Origin: Pseudomonas neuropathica | GTDB taxonomy: Bacteria; Pseudomonadota; Gammaproteobacteria; Pseudomonadales; Pseudomonadaceae | Assembly: GCF_015461835.1 (NCBI RefSeq) | Contig: NZ_JACOPX010000007.1 | Coordinates: 248,001-312,000 of the forward strand | Direction: 5' to 3' | Length of the DNA: 64,000 nucleotides | In this document: positions 35,668 to 45,191 of the stretch, piece after piece | Layout: the number at the start of each line of letters is the position of its first letter | How positions within the stretch are numbered: the first letter of the stretch is position 1 | Made by a program: the position numbers and the translations under genes | The notes under the pieces: generated by a model | Told to the model about the DNA's origin: nothing | Seen by the model: the letters and a program-made list of their open reading frames with translations, nothing else | Databases searched by the model: none

Positions 35668-36525
35668 TCAGTTTGAGGCTTTGAGTTTGGTGGCCTGACT
35701 GCGCCGCGACACTGGCAGCAGTTTGGCAATCGGTTCGGCGTTGGCAGTCTGCTGGCCGAAGTTGGCGTTGTAGGTGGCGATGATTTCGCCGGCGATGGAG
35801 ATGGCGATTTCCACAGGCAGTTTGCCTTTGACTTCGCCGATGCCCATCGGGCAGCGCATGCGTTGCACGACGCCGCTGTCGAAACCGCGATCACGCAAAC
35901 GGTGTTCGAACTTCGCGCGTTTGGTCTTCGAACCGATCAGGCCGAAGTAGGCGAAGTCGTTGCGCTTGAGAATCGCGGCAGTGAGTTCAAGGTCGAGCTG
36001 ATGGTTATGGGTCATGACGATGCAGTAACTGCCGGCGGGCAGGTCATCGATTTCATCCACAGGCTCTTCGGAAACGATTTTACGCACGCCGTGGGGGATG
36101 TGTTCGGGGAATTCGGCCTCGCGCGAATCGATCCAGCGCACCCGGCAGGGCAGGCTGGCGAGCAGCGGCACCAAGGCGCGGCCGACATGGCCGGCCCCGA
36201 ACACGGCGATTTGCGCCTGCACCTGGCCCATCGGTTCGAACAGCAACACGGTGGCGCCGCCGCAGCACTGGCCCAGGCTGGCGCCGAGGCTGAAGCGCTC
36301 CAGATGAGTGTCCTGCTTGCCGCTGGCGAGCATCTCGCGGGCGATCTGCATGGCTTTGTATTCCAGATGCCCGCCACCGATGGTGTCGAAACTCTGATTA
36401 GCGCTGATGACCATTTTCGAGCCGGCGTTGCGTGGCGTCGAGCCGAGTTCTTCGATGATCGTCACCAGCACACAGGGCTCGCCCTGGTTCTGCAGGTCGG
36501 CGAGGGCGTCGATCCAGTTGTACAT
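35668..36525 (-). CDS. xdhC: Xanthine dehydrogenase accessory protein XdhC
   Basis: 285 aa. It binds and sulphurates the molybdenum cofactor and inserts it into XdhB. The N-terminal region has ELGSTPRNAGSKMVI and GGGHLEYKAM; the C-terminal Rossmann-type domain has VFGAGHVGRALVPLL and IGSKTKRAKFEHRL. It is separated from xdhB by 139 bases holding a REP doublet, so the upstream and downstream parts of the operon could be expressed at different levels. Confidence 0.94.
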   Translation of the reverse strand: MYNWIDALADLQNQGEPCVLVTIIEELGSTPRNAGSKMVISANQSFDTIGGGHLEYKAMQIAREMLASGKQDTHLERFSLGASLGQCCGGATVLLFEPMGQVQAQIAVFGAGHVGRALVPLLASLPCRVRWIDSREAEFPEHIPHGVRKIVSEEPVDEIDDLPAGSYCIVMTHNHQLDLELTAAILKRNDFAYFGLIGSKTKRAKFEHRLRDRGFDSGVVQRMRCPMGIGEVKGKLPVEIAISIAGEIIATYNANFGQQTANAEPIAKLLPVSRRSQATKLKASN

Positions 36526-36561
36526 AATTCACCCCTACAACATCGTTGTCTGTTCGGGCTT

Positions 36562-36649
36562 CTTCGCGAGCAAGCTCGCTCCCACATTTGGATTTGTACA
36601 AGTCCAACAGTCAGCACAAATCCTTGTGGGAGCGAGCTTGCTCGCGAAT
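36562..36649. repeat. REP doublet inside the xdh operon
   Basis: GAGCAAGCTCGCTCCCACA family. It lies between xdhB and xdhC, which are read in the same direction; most other doublets here lie at operon ends. Confidence 0.9.
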
Positions 36650-36664
36650 GGCCGCGCCTCGGTT

Positions 36665-39064
36665 CTAAAGCGGAGCCAGCTCGGTCTCAGCTTCGACCGC
36701 TTTCACGGTCTTGAGCTGGCGCATCTGCTCACAGCCCCACAACACCCGCTCCGGTGTCGCCGGCGCGTCGATCTGCGGTTGATGCTGGTAATCACCCAGG
36801 CTCGCCACCGCATCCTTGATCGCACACCACGAGGCAATCCCGAGCATGAACGGCGGCTCACCGACCGCTTTGGAATGGAACACCGTGTCTTCCGGGTTCT
36901 TGCGGTTTTCCACCAGCTTCACCCGCAGGTCCAGCGGCATGTCCGCCACGGCCGGGATCTTGTAGCTGGCCGGGCCGTTGGTCATCAGCTTGCCTTTGTT
37001 GTTCCAGACCAGCTCTTCCATGGTCAGCCAGCCCATGCCCTGGATGAAGCCACCTTCTACCTGACCGATGTCGATGGACGGGTTCAGCGAGGCGCCGACG
37101 TCGTGAAGAATGTCGGTGCGCAGCATCTTGTACTCGCCGGTCAGGGTGTCGACGATCACTTCGCAGCACGCCGCGCCGAAGGCAAAGTAGTAGAACGGAC
37201 GACCACGGGCCTGGCTGCGGTCGTAGTAGATTTTCGGAGTCTTGTAGAAGCCAGTGCTCGACAGCGACACCTGATTGAAATACGCCTGCTGGATCAGCGC
37301 TTCAAAGGTCAGGATATGGTCGCGAACACGCACGTGACCGTTGTGGAATTCAACGTCTTCTTCAGTGACTTTGTAGTGACGCGCAGCGAATTCGATCAGG
37401 CGTTTCTTGATGATTTCCGCCGCGTTCTGCGCCGCTTTACCGTTCAAGTCTGCACCGCTGGACGCTGCCGTCGGCGAGGTGTTTGGCACCTTGTCGGTGT
37501 TGGTCGCAGTGATCTGCACACGATCGATTTCGACCTGGAACACTTCGGCCACGACCTGCGCGACTTTGGTGTTCAGGCCCTGACCCATTTCGGTGCCGCC
37601 ATGGTTCAGGTGGATGCTGCCATCGGTGTAGATGTGGATCAGCGCGCCGGCCTGGTTCAAGAAACTGGCGGTGAAGGAAATGCCGAATTTCACCGGGGTC
37701 AGCGCCAGGCCTTTTTTCAGGATCGGGCTGTTGGCGTTGTAGCGAAGAATGGCTTCGCGGCGCTCGTGGTACTGGCTGCTTTCTTCCAGTTCGGCGGTCA
37801 TCTCTTCGAGCATGTTGTGCTCGACGGTCTGGTAGTAGTGGGTGACGTTGCGTTCGGTCTTGCCGTAGTAGTTGGCCTTGCGCACGGCAAGTGGGTCGAG
37901 GTGCAGGTGACGGGCAATCGCGTCCATCACTTCTTCGATCGCGACCATGCCTTGCGGGCCACCGAAACCACGGTAAGCGGTGTTCGACGCGGTGTTGGTC
38001 TTGCAGCGGTGACCATTGATGGTCGCATCGCCGAGGTAGTACGAGTTGTCGGAGTGGAACATCGCCCGGTCAACGATCGACGCGGACAGGTCCGGCGAGC
38101 AGCCGCAGTTGCCGGCCAGATCCATGTTGATCCCGTGCAGGCGCCCGGTGCTGTCGAAGCCGACGTCGTATTCGACGTAGAACGGGTGACGCTTGCCGGT
38201 CATCAGCATGTCTTCGACGCGCGGCAGGCGCATCTTGGTCGGTTGGCCGGTGAGGTGCGCGACCACCGCGCACAGGCACGCCGGGCTGGCCGCCTGAGTT
38301 TCCTTGCCACCGAAACCACCGCCCATGCGGCGCATGTCGACGACGATTTTGTTCATCGACACATCGAGCACTTCGGCGACCAGCTTTTGCACTTCGGTCG
38401 GGTTCTGCGTCGAGCAGTAAACGATCATGCCGCCGTCTTCGGTCGGCATCACCGAGGAGATTTGTGTCTCCAGATAAAAGTGTTCCTGACCGCCGATGTG
38501 CAGCGTGCCTTGAATGCGGTGTTCAGCGGTTGCCAGCGCAGAAGCTGAATCGCCGCGCTGGTGGGTGTGGCTGTCGAGGACGAAGTGGCGCTTGCGCAGG
38601 GCTTCGACCACGTCGAGCACGGGTTCGAGATCTTCGTATTCGATGATCGCCGCCATCGCGGCTTTGCGCGCGGTTTCCAGATCTTTCGCGGCCACCGCGA
38701 GCACCGGTTGACCGACGAACTGCACGTCATCGATGGCCAGCAGCGGATCGCCCGGCATCAACGGGCCGATGTCTTTCAGGCCCGGCACGTCTTCGTGGGT
38801 GATCGCAATGCGCACGCCTTCGAAGGCGTAGCAAGGCGAGGTGTCGATGCTGATGATTTTTGCGTGGGCGCGGTCCGACATGCGTGCATACAGGTGCAAC
38901 TGGTTGGGAAATTCCAGGCGATCATCGATGTACTGCGCTTCACCGGACACGTGCTTGGCGGCGCTGTCGTGCTTGACGCTGCGGCCGACGCCAGAGGTCA
39001 GATCCTTGGCGAACAGTTCAGCCAGTTTAGCCTGGGTTTTTTCTACGCCGTGATGGTTAGACAT
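36665..39064 (-). CDS. xdhB: Xanthine dehydrogenase molybdopterin-binding subunit
   Basis: 799 aa, full length. It oxidises hypoxanthine and xanthine at the Mo-cofactor. Typical segments include GEAQYIDD near the N-terminus, the QNPTEVQ motif, MRRMGGGFGGKETQA, the TAYRGFGGPQG active-site region and EAAV-like C-terminal KAVGEPPFMLGIA with the catalytic glutamate. Its start overlaps the end of xdhA by 8 bases, so the two are translationally coupled. Confidence 0.96.
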   Translation of the reverse strand: MSNHHGVEKTQAKLAELFAKDLTSGVGRSVKHDSAAKHVSGEAQYIDDRLEFPNQLHLYARMSDRAHAKIISIDTSPCYAFEGVRIAITHEDVPGLKDIGPLMPGDPLLAIDDVQFVGQPVLAVAAKDLETARKAAMAAIIEYEDLEPVLDVVEALRKRHFVLDSHTHQRGDSASALATAEHRIQGTLHIGGQEHFYLETQISSVMPTEDGGMIVYCSTQNPTEVQKLVAEVLDVSMNKIVVDMRRMGGGFGGKETQAASPACLCAVVAHLTGQPTKMRLPRVEDMLMTGKRHPFYVEYDVGFDSTGRLHGINMDLAGNCGCSPDLSASIVDRAMFHSDNSYYLGDATINGHRCKTNTASNTAYRGFGGPQGMVAIEEVMDAIARHLHLDPLAVRKANYYGKTERNVTHYYQTVEHNMLEEMTAELEESSQYHERREAILRYNANSPILKKGLALTPVKFGISFTASFLNQAGALIHIYTDGSIHLNHGGTEMGQGLNTKVAQVVAEVFQVEIDRVQITATNTDKVPNTSPTAASSGADLNGKAAQNAAEIIKKRLIEFAARHYKVTEEDVEFHNGHVRVRDHILTFEALIQQAYFNQVSLSSTGFYKTPKIYYDRSQARGRPFYYFAFGAACCEVIVDTLTGEYKMLRTDILHDVGASLNPSIDIGQVEGGFIQGMGWLTMEELVWNNKGKLMTNGPASYKIPAVADMPLDLRVKLVENRKNPEDTVFHSKAVGEPPFMLGIASWCAIKDAVASLGDYQHQPQIDAPATPERVLWGCEQMRQLKTVKAVEAETELAPL

Positions 39065-40511
39065 AAGCGGTCACCCGAGTCTCGATGTGCGGTGTTTGCA
39101 GTTCGATGAAGTATTTACGCAGCAGGTTCTGCGCGCTGAGCAGGCGATATTCCTTGCTGGCGCGGAAGTCCGAGAGCGGCGTGAAATCTTCGGCCAGCGC
39201 GGCGCAGGCGCGTTCGACCACCGTGTTGGTGAACGGCGCACCAATCAGCGCGGCTTCACAGTGGGCAGCGCGTTTCGGGATCGCGGCCATGCCGCCGAAA
39301 GCCATGCGTGCATCGGTGATCACGCCGTTTTCGACGCGCAGGTTGAACGCGGCGCAGACGGCGGAGATGTCGTCGTCCAGACGCTTGGAGACCTTGTAGG
39401 CACGGAACAGTTGTTCTGCCGTGGCGCGCGGGACGATGATCTTCTCGATGAATTCACTTTCCTGACGGGCCGTGACTTTGTAATCGATGAAGTAATCTTC
39501 CAGGTTCAGGGTGCGGCGAGTTTCGCCTTTGCACAGCACGACCTGCGCGCCGAGGGCGATCAGCAGCGGTGGCGAGTCACCGATCGGCGAGGCGTTGCCG
39601 ATGTTGCCGCCGAGGGTGCCCTGATTGCGGATTTGCAGCGAGGCGAAGCGGTGCAGCAGTTCGCCGAAGTCCGGGTACTCGGCGTTCAACGCTTCGTAGC
39701 AGTCGGAGAGGGCAGTGGCGGCGCCGATTTCAATGCGGTCATCGAAGGTTTCGATGCGCTTCATTTCCGCGACGTTGCCGACGTAGATCATCACCGGCAG
39801 GGTGCGGTGGAATTGGGTGACTTCCAGCGCCAGATCGGTACCGCCAGCGAGCAGGCGCGCTTGTGGGTAAGCGTCGTAGAGATCGGCCAGATCAGCGACG
39901 GTCAGCGGCACCAGGCAGCGCTTGTCGCCGCTGTTGAGTTCGCCGATATCGGTTGGGGCGATGGCTTTGAGGCGCGCGATGGTCTCCGCTTCGCGGGCAT
40001 CGAACTGATCGGGTTGCTTGCCGCAGCAGGATTGCTCGGCAGCGGCCAGAATAGGCCGGTAGCCGGTGCAGCGGCAGAGGTTGCCGGCCAGCGCTTCGTG
40101 GGCCTTGGCGTGATCCGGTGCATCGCTGTTCTTTTGCAGGGCGAACAGCGACATGACGAAACCGGGGGTGCAGAAACCGCACTGCGAGCCGTGGCACTCG
40201 ACCATGGCTTTTTGCACGCTGTGCAGTTCGCCTTGGTGTTTGAGGTCTTCGACGCTGATCAGTTGTTTGCCGTGCAGCGACGACACGAACGTCAGGCACG
40301 AGTTGAGGCTGCGATAGCGAATGTGTTCGCGGCCAGCGTCATCCGTTTGCAACTCGCCGACTACTACGGTGCAGGCGCCGCAGTCACCGCTGGCGCAACC
40401 TTCTTTGGTGCCGGATTTGCCGACGTGTTCACGCAGGTAATTGAGCACAGTCAGATTCGGGTCCAGGGCGTGCTCGCTACGGAGTTCCTGGTTAAGTAAA
40501 AACTGGATCAC
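39057..40511 (-). CDS. xdhA: Xanthine dehydrogenase iron-sulphur/FAD subunit
   Basis: 484 aa. The N-terminal plant-type [2Fe-2S] domain (GCASGDCGACTVVVG) is followed by a second [2Fe-2S] domain (CGFCTPGFVMS and GNLCRCTGYRPI), then the FAD-binding domain (RLLAGGTDLALEV, TLGGNIGNASPIGD). It passes electrons from the molybdenum centre to NAD. First gene of xdhA-xdhB-xdhC-guaD, divergent from a gntR gene. Confidence 0.96.
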   Translation of the reverse strand: MIQFLLNQELRSEHALDPNLTVLNYLREHVGKSGTKEGCASGDCGACTVVVGELQTDDAGREHIRYRSLNSCLTFVSSLHGKQLISVEDLKHQGELHSVQKAMVECHGSQCGFCTPGFVMSLFALQKNSDAPDHAKAHEALAGNLCRCTGYRPILAAAEQSCCGKQPDQFDAREAETIARLKAIAPTDIGELNSGDKRCLVPLTVADLADLYDAYPQARLLAGGTDLALEVTQFHRTLPVMIYVGNVAEMKRIETFDDRIEIGAATALSDCYEALNAEYPDFGELLHRFASLQIRNQGTLGGNIGNASPIGDSPPLLIALGAQVVLCKGETRRTLNLEDYFIDYKVTARQESEFIEKIIVPRATAEQLFRAYKVSKRLDDDISAVCAAFNLRVENGVITDARMAFGGMAAIPKRAAHCEAALIGAPFTNTVVERACAALAEDFTPLSDFRASKEYRLLSAQNLLRKYFIELQTPHIETRVTAYV

Positions 40512-40569
40512 GGAAGGCCTCGCAGACTCATTATTGTTGTTAACCGACGTGAACCGAATTTAGCAGGTC

Positions 40570-40606
40570 TGACTTTTCGGTCAATGGTTTTCTGACTTAA
40601 AGGTCA
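40570..40606. promoter_or_regulatory. Pair of TGAC-N6-GTCA operator candidates
   Basis: TGACTTTTCGGTCA (40570-40583) and TGACTTAAAGGTCA (40593-40606) share TGACTT, six-base spacers and GTCA arms, with starts 23 bases apart. They lie in the divergent region between xdhA and the second gntR. The natural binder would be that GntR protein. Confidence 0.55.
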
Positions 40607-40779
40607 GGAAAAAGCATTTCGTCGATCAACAACGTGTCTATTCAGTATTGACCCTCATTGGATCCCCTGCTTTTTTGCGGGAATCGTGCCAAAAACCGCT
40701 GAGTGGGCACTCCGCCATGAGCCTGCATTTGCGCTACACTGCGCCGCTTGTGCAGATCGATAGAGTTTGAAGGACAACC

Positions 40780-41439
40780 ATGACGTTCAAGGCGCCGGAC
40801 AGCCTCGCCGAGCAAATCGCTCACCACCTCGCCGAACGCATCATTCGTGGCGAAATGAAGCCGGGAGAGCGCATCCAGGAACAGAAGGTCACGCTGGCAC
40901 TGAATGTCAGCCGCGGTTCGGTCCGTGAAGCCTTGCTGATCCTTGAGCGCCGCCACCTGATCGCGATCCTGCCGCGCCGTGGTGCGCACGTCACCGAGTT
41001 GACGCCGCACAAGGTGCAGAGCCTGTGCACGTTGATGAGCGAGCTGTACATTCTGCTCGGCAACGCGGTGGCCAATGGCTGGCAAGTGCAGTCGGACATG
41101 GCGCCGTTCGTGCAGATTCAGCAGCGCCTGACCGCCAGCTACGAGCGTCAGGATATCCGCAGCTTCGTCGACGACAGCTTCGCCGTAATGCGCGCTGCCT
41201 ATCCGTTCGCCAACAACCCGTACCTACAAGAGACCGTCGAGAACCTGCAACCGGCCATGAGCCGCGCCTACTTCCTCGCCCTCGAACAGCGCAAGGCTTC
41301 AATGAGCGAGTTCCTCGAACTGTTCGAACGCCTGCTCGCCGCCGTGCTCGCCCGTGATTTGCCGCAGATCCGCATCGTGCTGACGGCTTACGCCCAGCGC
41401 AGCTGCGATCTGGTGGTTTCCGCCCTGACGGTTGCCTAA
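40780..41439 (+). CDS. GntR-family (FCD subfamily) transcriptional regulator
   Basis: 219 aa. The winged helix covers about residues 8-75 (LAEQIAHHLAERIIRGEMKPGERI, QEQKVTLALNVSRGSVREALLILERR). The rest is helical and FCD-like, but metal-binding histidines are less obvious than in the 33429 protein. It is divergent from xdhA across 268 bases that hold two palindromes, and is probably the regulator of the xdh operon. Its stop is only 2 bases before the smc start, and the same pair adjoins in P. aeruginosa. Confidence 0.88.
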   Translation: MTFKAPDSLAEQIAHHLAERIIRGEMKPGERIQEQKVTLALNVSRGSVREALLILERRHLIAILPRRGAHVTELTPHKVQSLCTLMSELYILLGNAVANGWQVQSDMAPFVQIQQRLTASYERQDIRSFVDDSFAVMRAAYPFANNPYLQETVENLQPAMSRAYFLALEQRKASMSEFLELFERLLAAVLARDLPQIRIVLTAYAQRSCDLVVSALTVA

Positions 41440-41441
41440 GC

Positions 41442-44400
41442 GTGCGGCTCAAGTGCATCAAACTGGCGGGATTCAAATCCTTCGTCGACCCGACCACGGT
41501 GAACTTCCCCAGTAACATGGCGGCAGTCGTCGGGCCGAACGGTTGCGGCAAGTCGAACATCATCGACGCCGTACGCTGGGTGATGGGCGAAAGTTCGGCG
41601 AAGAACCTCCGTGGCGAGTCGATGACCGACGTCATCTTCAATGGCTCGACCAGCCGTAAACCGGTGAGTCAGGCCAGTATCGAGCTGGTCTTCGACAACT
41701 CCGACGGCACCTTGCTGGGCGAATACGCGGCCTACGCGGAAATCTCGATTCGCCGCAAAGTCACCCGCGACAGCCAGACCACGTATTACCTCAACGGCAC
41801 CAAGTGCCGTCGTCGCGACATCACCGATATCTTCCTCGGCACCGGTCTGGGCCCGCGCAGCTATTCGATCATCGAGCAGGGGATGATCTCCAAGCTGATC
41901 GAATCCAAGCCCGAAGACCTGCGCAACTTCATCGAAGAAGCCGCCGGCATCTCCAAGTACAAGGAGCGCCGCCGCGAGACCGAAAACCGTATCCGCCGCA
42001 CCCACGAAAACCTTGCCCGTCTGACTGACCTGCGCGAAGAACTGGAGCGTCAGCTCGAACGCCTGCACCGTCAGGCCGAAGCGGCGAAGAAGTATCAGGA
42101 ATTCAAGGCCGAGGAGCGTCAGCTCAAGGCGCAACTGTCGGCCTTGCGCTGGCAGGATCTCAACGATCAGGTCGGTCAGCGCGAGTCGATCATCGGCACC
42201 CAGGAAATCAGTTTCGAAGCGCTGGTCGCCGAGCAGCGTAATGCTGACGCGGCCATTGAGCGCTTGCGTGATGGTCACCATGACCTGTCCGAACGCTTCA
42301 ATCTGGTGCAGGGACGCTTCTATTCGGTCGGCGGCGACATCGCCCGGGTCGAGCAGAGCATCCAGCACGGCCAGCAACGTCTACGGCAGTTGCAGGACGA
42401 TTTGAAAGAAGCCGAGCGCGCACGCCTCGAAACCGAATCGCACTTGGGCCACGACCGTACGTTGCTGCTGACCCTCGGCGAAGAGCTGGACATGCTCACC
42501 CCCGAGCAGGAAGTCACCAGCGCTGCCGCCGAAGAAGCTGCCGCAGCGCTGGAAGATTCCGAATCCGTCATGCACGGCTGGCAGGAGCAGTGGGACGCCT
42601 TCAACCTGACCGCCGCCGAACCGCGCCGCCAGGCTGAAGTACAGCAGTCGCGCATCCAGCAGCTGGAAACCAGCATGGAGCGTCTGGCCGACCGGCAAAA
42701 GCGTCTCGGCGAAGAGCGCGCGCTGCTCTCGGCTGACCCTGAAGACGCGGCGATCATGGAACTCAACGAGCAGCTTGCCGAGTCCGAAGCGACCCTCGAA
42801 GATTTGCAGACCAGCGAAGAAGCGCAGGTCGAAAAACTCGAACAACTGCGTCAGGAATTGCAGCAGGCGTTGACCGCGCAGCAACAGGCGCAGGGCGATT
42901 TGCAGCGCCTCAACGGTCGCCTGGCTTCCCTTGAAGCCTTGCAGCAAGCCGCGCTCGATCCGGGCACCGGCACCGCCGAATGGCTGAAGGAGCACAACCT
43001 CGCCGAGCGCCCGCGTCTGGCCGAAGGCCTGAAGGTCGAGGCGGGTTGGGAGCTGGCGGTGGAAACCGTGCTCGGCGCCGATCTGCAAGCGGTGCTGGTC
43101 GACGACTTCAGCGGCTTCGATTTGTCTGGTTTTACTCAGGGCGATCTACGCCTGCTCAGCCCGGCCAGCGATGGCGTGCGCGTCGCCGGCAGCTTGCTCG
43201 ACAAGGTTGATGCGCAGATCGATCTGTCGCCGTGGCTCGGTCAGGTCAAACCGGTCGACAGCCTCGAGCAGGCCTTGGCCTTGCGCGGACAGTTGAGCGC
43301 CGGTGAGAGCCTGATCAGCCGCGACGGTTACTGGGTCGGCCGGCACTTCCTGCGCGTGCGCCGGGCCAGCGAAGCGGAGAGCGGCATGCTCGCCCGTGGT
43401 CAGGAAATCGAAGCGCTGCACCTCGAACGTGAAGAAAAAGAAGCCACAGTCGAGGCCATGGAAACCCGTCTGCAAACCCTGCGTGCGCAACAGCGTCAGC
43501 AGGAAAACGGCCGCGAACATTTGCGTCGTTTGCTGCAAGACGAAGCGCGTCAGCAGGGCGAATTGAAAGCACAGCTGTCCGCCGGTAAAGCCAAGGCCGA
43601 ACAGCTGACTTTGCGTCGCAGCCGTCTCGATGAAGAACTGGTCGAACTCGGCGAACAACGCGAACTTGAGCACGAACAGATCGGCGAAGCGCGCATGCAA
43701 TTGCAGGAAGCGCTGGATGCCATGGCGCTAGACACCGAGCAGCGCGAGTTACTGCTGGCTCAGCGCGACAGCCTGCGCGAACGCCTCGATCGCGTGCGTC
43801 AGGAAGCGCGGCAGCACAAGGATCACGCCCATCAATTGGCCGTGCGTCTGGGCTCGTTGCGCGCGCAGCACGACTCCACGCGTCAGGCGCTGGAGCGTCT
43901 GGAAATGCAGGCCGAGCGCCTCACCGAAAAGCGCGAACAGTTGAGTCTGAATCTGGAGGAGGGCGAGGCGCCGCTGGAAGAGCTGCGCCTGAAACTCGAA
44001 GAACTGCTCGACAAGCGCATGACCGTCGATGAAGAACTGAAGACCGCGCAGATCGCTTTGGAAGATGCCGATCGCGAATTGCGCGACGCGGAAAAGCGCC
44101 GGACTCAGGCCGAGCAGCAATCGCAGTTGATTCGCGGCCAGCTCGAACAGCAACGCATGGAATGGCAAGCCCTGACCGTGCGCCGCAAGGCTTTGCAGGA
44201 TCAGTTGCTGGAAGACGGCTACGATCTTAACGGCGTGCTCGCGACATTAACCGCGCAAGCCAGTGAACGCGAAGCCGAAGAAGAACTCGAACGCATCAAC
44301 GCGCGGATTCAGCGCCTGGGTGCGATCAACCTCGCGGCCATCGATGAATACACGCAACAGTCCGAGCGTAAACGTTATCTGGATGCCCAGGACGCCGATC

Positions 44401-44930
44401 TGGTCGAAGCGCTGGAGACTCTGGAAAACGTTATTCGCAAGATCGACAAGGAAACCCGCAACCGCTTCAAAGATACCTTTGATCAGATCAATGGCGGTTT
44501 ACAGGCGCTTTTCCCAAAAGTTTTCGGTGGCGGGCGCGCGTATTTGGAACTGACGGGCGAAGATCTACTCGATACAGGGGTAACGATCATGGCGCAGCCG
44601 CCAGGGAAGAAGAACAGCACCATCCATTTGCTTTCCGGCGGGGAGAAAGCCCTGACCGCACTGGCACTGGTTTTTGCCATCTTCAAATTGAACCCGGCGC
44701 CGTTCTGCATGCTCGATGAGGTTGACGCGCCACTGGATGACGCTAACGTTGGACGCTACGCACGCTTGGTCAAAGAGATGTCGCAGACCGTGCAGTTCAT
44801 CTATATCACCCACAACAAGATCGCCATGGAAATGGCCGAGCAGTTGATGGGCGTAACGATGCATGAACCGGGTTGTTCGCGACTGGTAGCCGTAGATGTC
44901 GAGGAGGCGATGGCGATGGTGGACGCCTGA
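41442..44930 (+). CDS. smc: Chromosome segregation ATPase SMC
   Basis: 1162 aa. Walker A is GPNGCGKSN near residue 30; the ABC signature LLSGGEKALTALAL and Walker B CMLDEVDAPLDD lie at the C-terminus. Two long coiled coils (about 165-490 and 660-1010) flank a hinge (about 510-630). SMC dimers with ScpA and ScpB organise and separate the chromosome. The start is a GTG, 2 bases after the gntR stop; the MRLKCIKLAGFKSF sequence matches the family N-terminus, so no upstream ATG is needed. Confidence 0.97.
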   Translation: MRLKCIKLAGFKSFVDPTTVNFPSNMAAVVGPNGCGKSNIIDAVRWVMGESSAKNLRGESMTDVIFNGSTSRKPVSQASIELVFDNSDGTLLGEYAAYAEISIRRKVTRDSQTTYYLNGTKCRRRDITDIFLGTGLGPRSYSIIEQGMISKLIESKPEDLRNFIEEAAGISKYKERRRETENRIRRTHENLARLTDLREELERQLERLHRQAEAAKKYQEFKAEERQLKAQLSALRWQDLNDQVGQRESIIGTQEISFEALVAEQRNADAAIERLRDGHHDLSERFNLVQGRFYSVGGDIARVEQSIQHGQQRLRQLQDDLKEAERARLETESHLGHDRTLLLTLGEELDMLTPEQEVTSAAAEEAAAALEDSESVMHGWQEQWDAFNLTAAEPRRQAEVQQSRIQQLETSMERLADRQKRLGEERALLSADPEDAAIMELNEQLAESEATLEDLQTSEEAQVEKLEQLRQELQQALTAQQQAQGDLQRLNGRLASLEALQQAALDPGTGTAEWLKEHNLAERPRLAEGLKVEAGWELAVETVLGADLQAVLVDDFSGFDLSGFTQGDLRLLSPASDGVRVAGSLLDKVDAQIDLSPWLGQVKPVDSLEQALALRGQLSAGESLISRDGYWVGRHFLRVRRASEAESGMLARGQEIEALHLEREEKEATVEAMETRLQTLRAQQRQQENGREHLRRLLQDEARQQGELKAQLSAGKAKAEQLTLRRSRLDEELVELGEQRELEHEQIGEARMQLQEALDAMALDTEQRELLLAQRDSLRERLDRVRQEARQHKDHAHQLAVRLGSLRAQHDSTRQALERLEMQAERLTEKREQLSLNLEEGEAPLEELRLKLEELLDKRMTVDEELKTAQIALEDADRELRDAEKRRTQAEQQSQLIRGQLEQQRMEWQALTVRRKALQDQLLEDGYDLNGVLATLTAQASEREAEEELERINARIQRLGAINLAAIDEYTQQSERKRYLDAQDADLVEALETLENVIRKIDKETRNRFKDTFDQINGGLQALFPKVFGGGRAYLELTGEDLLDTGVTIMAQPPGKKNSTIHLLSGGEKALTALALVFAIFKLNPAPFCMLDEVDAPLDDANVGRYARLVKEMSQTVQFIYITHNKIAMEMAEQLMGVTMHEPGCSRLVAVDVEEAMAMVDA

Positions 44931-45191
44931 GTCAGCGTGGTGTCGGAAAAGGTAATTCAGGTCTGTAGGACTTTTTTACCAACTGCGACTTGCTGGCCAA
45001 TCGACATATTCGCGCAAGCCAAATGAGACAGACGGTGTAAAGTTGTCTTTGGTCGTGCTAGTTTAATGTCAATTTTTCGTATACGTGGGCAAAACGCCTG
45101 TCAGAACATAGAGTTGGCGCCACGTTTTAAAGCGGTTTGCACAATGTAAACCCCTTATTTTTCAGCATTTTTTATAGAGGCACGGGATTAC
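44931..45191 (+). promoter_or_regulatory. smc-zipA intergenic region, probable zipA promoter
   Basis: 261 bases without a gene. The A+T-rich stretch around 45045-45095 probably includes the zipA promoter, but no clear consensus pair was found. A TTTTTATAGAGGCACGGG ribosome-binding context precedes zipA. Confidence 0.4.

Noticed and set aside
36407..38548. 713-residue open frame antisense to xdhB
   Set aside because: Shadow of a conserved molybdoenzyme; low-complexity translation.
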